Origin: MWBF01 sp040772005
GTDB taxonomy: Bacteria > Chloroflexota > Anaerolineae > CG2-30-64-16
Reading direction: 5' to 3'
Length of the DNA stretch: 64,000 bases
Assembly (NCBI GenBank): GCA_040772005.1
Contig: JAXGYZ010000002.1
Span: forward strand, 1,116,001-1,180,000
The notes under the pieces were generated by a model. That model was given only the letters and a program-made list of their open reading frames with translations, had not been told where the DNA came from and did not search any database. Made by a program: the position numbers and the translations under genes. Of the stretch, positions 61,022 through 64,000 are shown in pieces (position 1 is the stretch's first letter; every line of letters begins with the position of its first letter).

Positions 61022-62551
61022 ATGTCCGACCGCTACATCCTCACCATCGACATCGGCACGTCGAGCACCAAGACCGCGCTGTGGACGGCCGCAGGCAGCC
61101 GCGTGGCGAGCGCGACGTGCGACTACAGCCTGACCCGCAGCCAGCCGGCCTGGGCGGAGATCGACGCGCGTGAGTGGTGGCGGGCCGCGTGCCTGACCAC
61201 GCGGCAGGTGCTCGCAGAGGCGCGCGTCCGTGCGCAGCAGGTGGCAGGCGTCGGCGTCGATGGGCTGAGTTGGACGCTGCTGCCGGTCGATGCGCAGGTG
61301 GAGCCGCTGGCGCCCGCGCTCATCTGGCTGGACCGCCGCGCGGAGGCCGAGGCTAACGCACTGCGCCGCGGGCCGCATGCGGAGCGACTGGTCAACCTGA
61401 GCGCCAACCCGCTCGACCCGGCCTACATCACGCCCAAGCTGCTGTGGCTCAAGTCGCAGCACCCGGACATCTTCGACGCGACGCACGCCTTCCTGACCTC
61501 CTCCGGCTACCTGACCGCGCGGCTCACCGGTGAGTTGACCTGCGATTTCACCCAGGCCTACGGCTATCACTTCTTCGATATGGGCGCCGCGCGCTGGGAC
61601 GAGGCGACGCTTGCGCTGCTGGGCATTCCGGCCGGGAAGCTGCCGCGGCTCTGCCCGCCGGGGGAGATTGTCGGCATTGTGACGCCAGCCGCGGCTGAGG
61701 CGACCGGGCTGGCCGTGGGTACGCCGGTCATCGCGGGCTGCCTGGATGCAGCAGCCGGCGCGCTCGGTGCGGGCGTCGTGCGCCCCGGTCAGACGATGGA
61801 CCAGGGCGGGCAGGCGGGCGGCATGGGCCTGAGCGTGGACCGGGTGGTCGTCGAGCCGCGCCTCATCTTCTCGCACCACGTCCTGCCCGGCCAATACCTC
61901 CTGCAGAGCGGGACGGTAGGCGGGGGTTCGCTGGCGTGGTTCCGCGATACGCTCGGCCAGGCGGAAGTTACGACTGCGGATCGGCTCGGCCTCAGCGCGT
62001 TCGAGCTGCTCAGCGATCAGGCCGGCCAGGCGCAGCCGGGCAGCGGCGGGCTGCTCTTCCTGCCGTACATGGCCGGCGAGCGCACGCCCATCTGGAGCAC
62101 GACCGCGCGCGGGGTGTTCTTCGGCCTGTCGTACAACACAACGCGGCCCGATATCCTGCGCGCCATCATGGAAGGGTGCGCGTTTGCGGTGTACCATAAC
62201 CTCGTCATCGCGGAAGAGCGCGGTGTGCACGTGGGGGAGTGGCTGGGCGAGGGCGGCGCAACACGCAGCGCGGTCTGGTGCCAGATCAAGGCGGACGTGA
62301 CGGGCCGGCCCTTCATTGTCGCGCGCTGCGCGGACGGCGGGGAGGGCGGGCACGGGCTGGGGTTGTTCGCGCTGACCGCACACGCCGCCGGCCTGTGCGA
62401 CGATGTGGCCGCGTGCGTCGAACGGCTGCTGCCCCGGCGCACCGTCTACGAGCCGTCACCTGCTCGCCATGCACATTACCAGGAGCGGTTCGCGGTCTAC
62501 CTGGATGTCGTCAAACGGTTATTGCCCGTATTCGATCGGTGTGCGGAATGA
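61022..62551 (+). CDS. FGGY-family carbohydrate kinase (xylulokinase-like)
   Basis: 509 residues. Two actin-fold domains: TIDIGTSSTKTALW (phosphate 1), GVDGLSWTLLPVD, the catalytic Asp in DRRAEAEA, IAGCLDAAAGALGAGVV (phosphate 2), GTVGGGSLAWFRDTL, and GEGGATRSAVWCQIKADVTGRPFIV (adenosine site). Length and layout fit xylulokinase/ribulokinase-like kinases. With the aldolase and PfkB kinase downstream, a ketose such as tagatose or a deoxy-ketose is likely. No Shine-Dalgarno is visible, since a hairpin occupies its place. Confidence 0.9.
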   Translation: MSDRYILTIDIGTSSTKTALWTAAGSRVASATCDYSLTRSQPAWAEIDAREWWRAACLTTRQVLAEARVRAQQVAGVGVDGLSWTLLPVDAQVEPLAPALIWLDRRAEAEANALRRGPHAERLVNLSANPLDPAYITPKLLWLKSQHPDIFDATHAFLTSSGYLTARLTGELTCDFTQAYGYHFFDMGAARWDEATLALLGIPAGKLPRLCPPGEIVGIVTPAAAEATGLAVGTPVIAGCLDAAAGALGAGVVRPGQTMDQGGQAGGMGLSVDRVVVEPRLIFSHHVLPGQYLLQSGTVGGGSLAWFRDTLGQAEVTTADRLGLSAFELLSDQAGQAQPGSGGLLFLPYMAGERTPIWSTTARGVFFGLSYNTTRPDILRAIMEGCAFAVYHNLVIAEERGVHVGEWLGEGGATRSAVWCQIKADVTGRPFIVARCADGGEGGHGLGLFALTAHAAGLCDDVAACVERLLPRRTVYEPSPARHAHYQERFAVYLDVVKRLLPVFDRCAE

Positions 62552-62560
62552 GCGACGAGT

Positions 62561-62605
62561 AATGAGTAAGGAGTAATAGTCTTTACTCGTTACTCCTTAC
62601 TCATT
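62561..62605. repeat. ACGAGTAA/TTACTCGT palindromic repeat, copy 3
   Basis: AATGAGTAAGGAGTAA (62561-62576) and its exact reverse complement (62590-62605) form a perfect 16-bp stem with a 13-base loop. It starts 9 bases after the FGGY kinase stop and ends 18 bases before the aldolase ATG. Confidence 0.8.
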
Positions 62606-62623
62606 CCCGAACGGAGTCCGTCC

Positions 62624-63499
62624 ATGCTCGTCAATTCCCTGCCCTGGCTTCAGGCCGCACAGCGCGGCGGCTATGCCGTCGGCGCCTTCAATGCCAACAC
62701 CCTGGAGCAGGTGCAGGCCATCGTATCGGCCGCAGCCGTCGAGCGCGCGCCGGTCATCATCCAGATCAGCCGCCGCGCCCTGCAGTATGCGGGCCTGGGC
62801 GATGCGCGGTTGGGGCTGCACTACATCGTCGCCATTGCGCAGGTCGCGGCTGAGAGCGTCGACGTGCCCGTCGGCCTGCACCTGGACCACGGCGACGAGG
62901 CGGATGTCCTGCTGGCGCTGGAGCTGGGCTTCACATCGGTCATGTTCGACGGGGGAGAGCTGCCGTTGGCGGAGAACATTGCGGTCACGGCACGGCTCTG
63001 CCGGGCCGCACACGCCGCGGGCGCCGCCATCGAGGCTGAGTTGGGCGAGGTTCCGCGGCTCAATGCGGCGGGCGAGGCGGACCCAGGCGCGCTGACCCGG
63101 CCGGAGGAGGCTGCTGAGTTTGCCGCAGCGACCGGCATCGACACGCTGGCGGTCGCCATCGGCTCGGTGCACGCCGCGCGGCAGAAGGACACGCAGCTCG
63201 ACCTGCCCCGGCTGGCCGCGATTCGCGCCGCGGTGGACGTGCCGCTGGTGTTGCACGGCGCGTCCGGCGTGACCGACGCCTCCCTGGCCGAGGGCATCCG
63301 CCTGGGGCTGTGCAAGGTCAACGTCGCCACACAGCTCAACCAGGCATTCTCGTCGGCCGTTCGGGAGGTGCTGTCAGCCAACGCGCGCGAGATCGACCCG
63401 CGGCGCTATCTGGGCCCGGCGCGTGACGCGATGGCCGCGCAGGTGGCCGAGCGCATCCGGGTGCTCGGCTCCGCGGGCAAGGCGGCGGAAGGCGGCTGA
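62624..63499 (+). CDS. class II aldolase (fructose-bisphosphate/tagatose-bisphosphate type)
   Basis: 291 residues. GAFNANTLEQVQAIVSAA at the N-terminus, the zinc ligands HLDHGDEAD (His, His), the Glu in AAIEAELGEV and the His in VLHGASGVT, plus KVNVATQLNQAF with the loop that binds phosphate. It cleaves a ketose-1,6-bisphosphate to DHAP and glyceraldehyde-3-P (KbaY/GatY/FbaA types). The kinase genes on either side fit a route that makes the bisphosphate. GGAG is 7 bases before the ATG. Confidence 0.92.
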   Translation: MLVNSLPWLQAAQRGGYAVGAFNANTLEQVQAIVSAAAVERAPVIIQISRRALQYAGLGDARLGLHYIVAIAQVAAESVDVPVGLHLDHGDEADVLLALELGFTSVMFDGGELPLAENIAVTARLCRAAHAAGAAIEAELGEVPRLNAAGEADPGALTRPEEAAEFAAATGIDTLAVAIGSVHAARQKDTQLDLPRLAAIRAAVDVPLVLHGASGVTDASLAEGIRLGLCKVNVATQLNQAFSSAVREVLSANAREIDPRRYLGPARDAMAAQVAERIRVLGSAGKAAEGG

Positions 63500-63508
63500 G
63501 CGCTCAAC

Positions 63509-64000
63509 GTGATCCTCTGCGTCAACCCCAACCCGGCTATCGACAAGACCGTGGTCGTGTCCGGCTTCCAGCTCAACGCCATCCACCGGCCCGCGAGCGT
63601 GCTGGCGCTGCCCGGCGGGAAGGGGTGCAACGTGGCGCGCGCCCTCGTCACACTGGGCGAGTCCGCGATGGTGACGGGCTGGGTGGGCGGCCACGCGGGC
63701 CGGTTCATCGAGGAGGGGCTGGCCGCAGAGGGCATCGGCGCAGCGTTCGTGCACACGGAGGCCGAGTCGCGCACCTGTCTTTCGATCGTTGACAACGAGA
63801 GCAGGGGCGTCACCGAAATCTATGAGCGTGGCGAGCCTGTCGCCGAATCAGAGGTGGCCGAGCTGTTGGCACAGTATTGCGCACTGCTCGGGCAGGTCAC
63901 GGGCGTGACGCTTTCCGGCACGCTGCCGCCCGGCTGCCCGCCCGACCTCTACCGCACATTGATCGAGATCGCCCGCGAGCACGGCCTGCCCGCGTATCTC
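63509..64000 (+). CDS. PfkB-family 1-phosphofructokinase/tagatose-6-P kinase, 3' end beyond window
   Basis: Open frame from GTG 63509 to the window edge (164 codons). The start LCVNPNPAIDKTVVVSGFQL, then LALPGGKGCNVARALVTLGE (first PfkB signature) and TLSGTLPPGCPPDLY (substrate/anion region), are typical of 1-phosphofructokinase/LacC. It should phosphorylate a ketose phosphate to the bisphosphate that the aldolase cleaves. It starts 9 bases after the aldolase stop, so it is in the same operon. The second signature with the catalytic Asp lies outside the window. Confidence 0.88.
   Translation, partial: MILCVNPNPAIDKTVVVSGFQLNAIHRPASVLALPGGKGCNVARALVTLGESAMVTGWVGGHAGRFIEEGLAAEGIGAAFVHTEAESRTCLSIVDNESRGVTEIYERGEPVAESEVAELLAQYCALLGQVTGVTLSGTLPPGCPPDLYRTLIEIAREHGLPAYL

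Overview
This 64 kb window is high-GC bacterial chromosome. The gene style points to a Chloroflexota bacterium (Anaerolineae/Caldilineae type): lipoproteins with Pro/Thr-rich linkers, a kinase-AAA-TPR giant gene, SH3b and sunset domains, VTC/DUF4956 polyphosphate genes, and many dispersed palindromic intergenic repeats. No rRNA or phylogenetic marker is present, so the assignment is inference from gene content. Only one tRNA (Arg, TCG) and no CRISPR array are visible.

Layout. 1-3.4 kb: a DUF5666-type protein cut by the window edge, a MacB/LolD-type ABC ATPase, a DUF2680-like secreted protein and a frameshifted secreted alpha/beta hydrolase. 3.5-10.9 kb: a minus-strand metabolic block with a URO-D-family protein, a nucleotidyltransferase-phosphohexomutase fusion, a second nucleotidyltransferase, galE and ilvD. 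11-13.6 kb: a VTC-type polyphosphate polymerase with DUF4956, then a zinc metallopeptidase. 13.7-21.6 kb: a kinase-AAA-TPR gene split by an IS110-family element, then a NarL-type histidine kinase and regulator. 21.7-27.3 kb: a degenerate receiver fused to a META domain, small membrane proteins, a triple-YbaY lipoprotein and a solute-binding lipoprotein with Ig-like domains. 27.4-31.7 kb: an ABC-2 exporter and an OmpR-type two-component system that share one operator and promoter layout. 31.9-35.1 kb: a DUF6544-like protein and malic enzyme MaeB.

35.2-39.5 kb looks like an accessory island beside tRNA-Arg. It has lower GC, an IS630-type element with a slippery A7 tract, a membrane-anchored HNH nuclease and an SH3b-sunset lipoprotein. 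39.5-48.6 kb holds small enzymes, a tandem pair of thymidylate-kinase-like proteins (one with an altered Walker A), an operon of PPK2 and a four-part CYTH-HTH-Ppx/HD-CHAD protein, a heme A synthase-like gene and small proteins.

49-57 kb is a sugar-acid/sugar utilisation block (FAH-family dehydratase-like, Gfo/Idh oxidoreductase, TIM-barrel isomerase, GHMP kinase, MFS carrier, an unrecognised 426-residue protein, panB). 57-64 kb has an M20 peptidase, a VapBC-type toxin-antitoxin pair, ettA, and an FGGY kinase, class II aldolase and PfkB kinase that together look like a ketose catabolic route.

Themes: (1) polyphosphate handling at two places (VTC/DUF4956 and PPK2 plus CYTH/CHAD), the first with 11-bp direct repeats like a Pho box in its promoter; (2) a two-component system that appears to control itself and the neighbouring exporter through the same spaced TGTCGCA repeats; (3) several families of branched palindromic repeats placed between genes, often at 3' ends.
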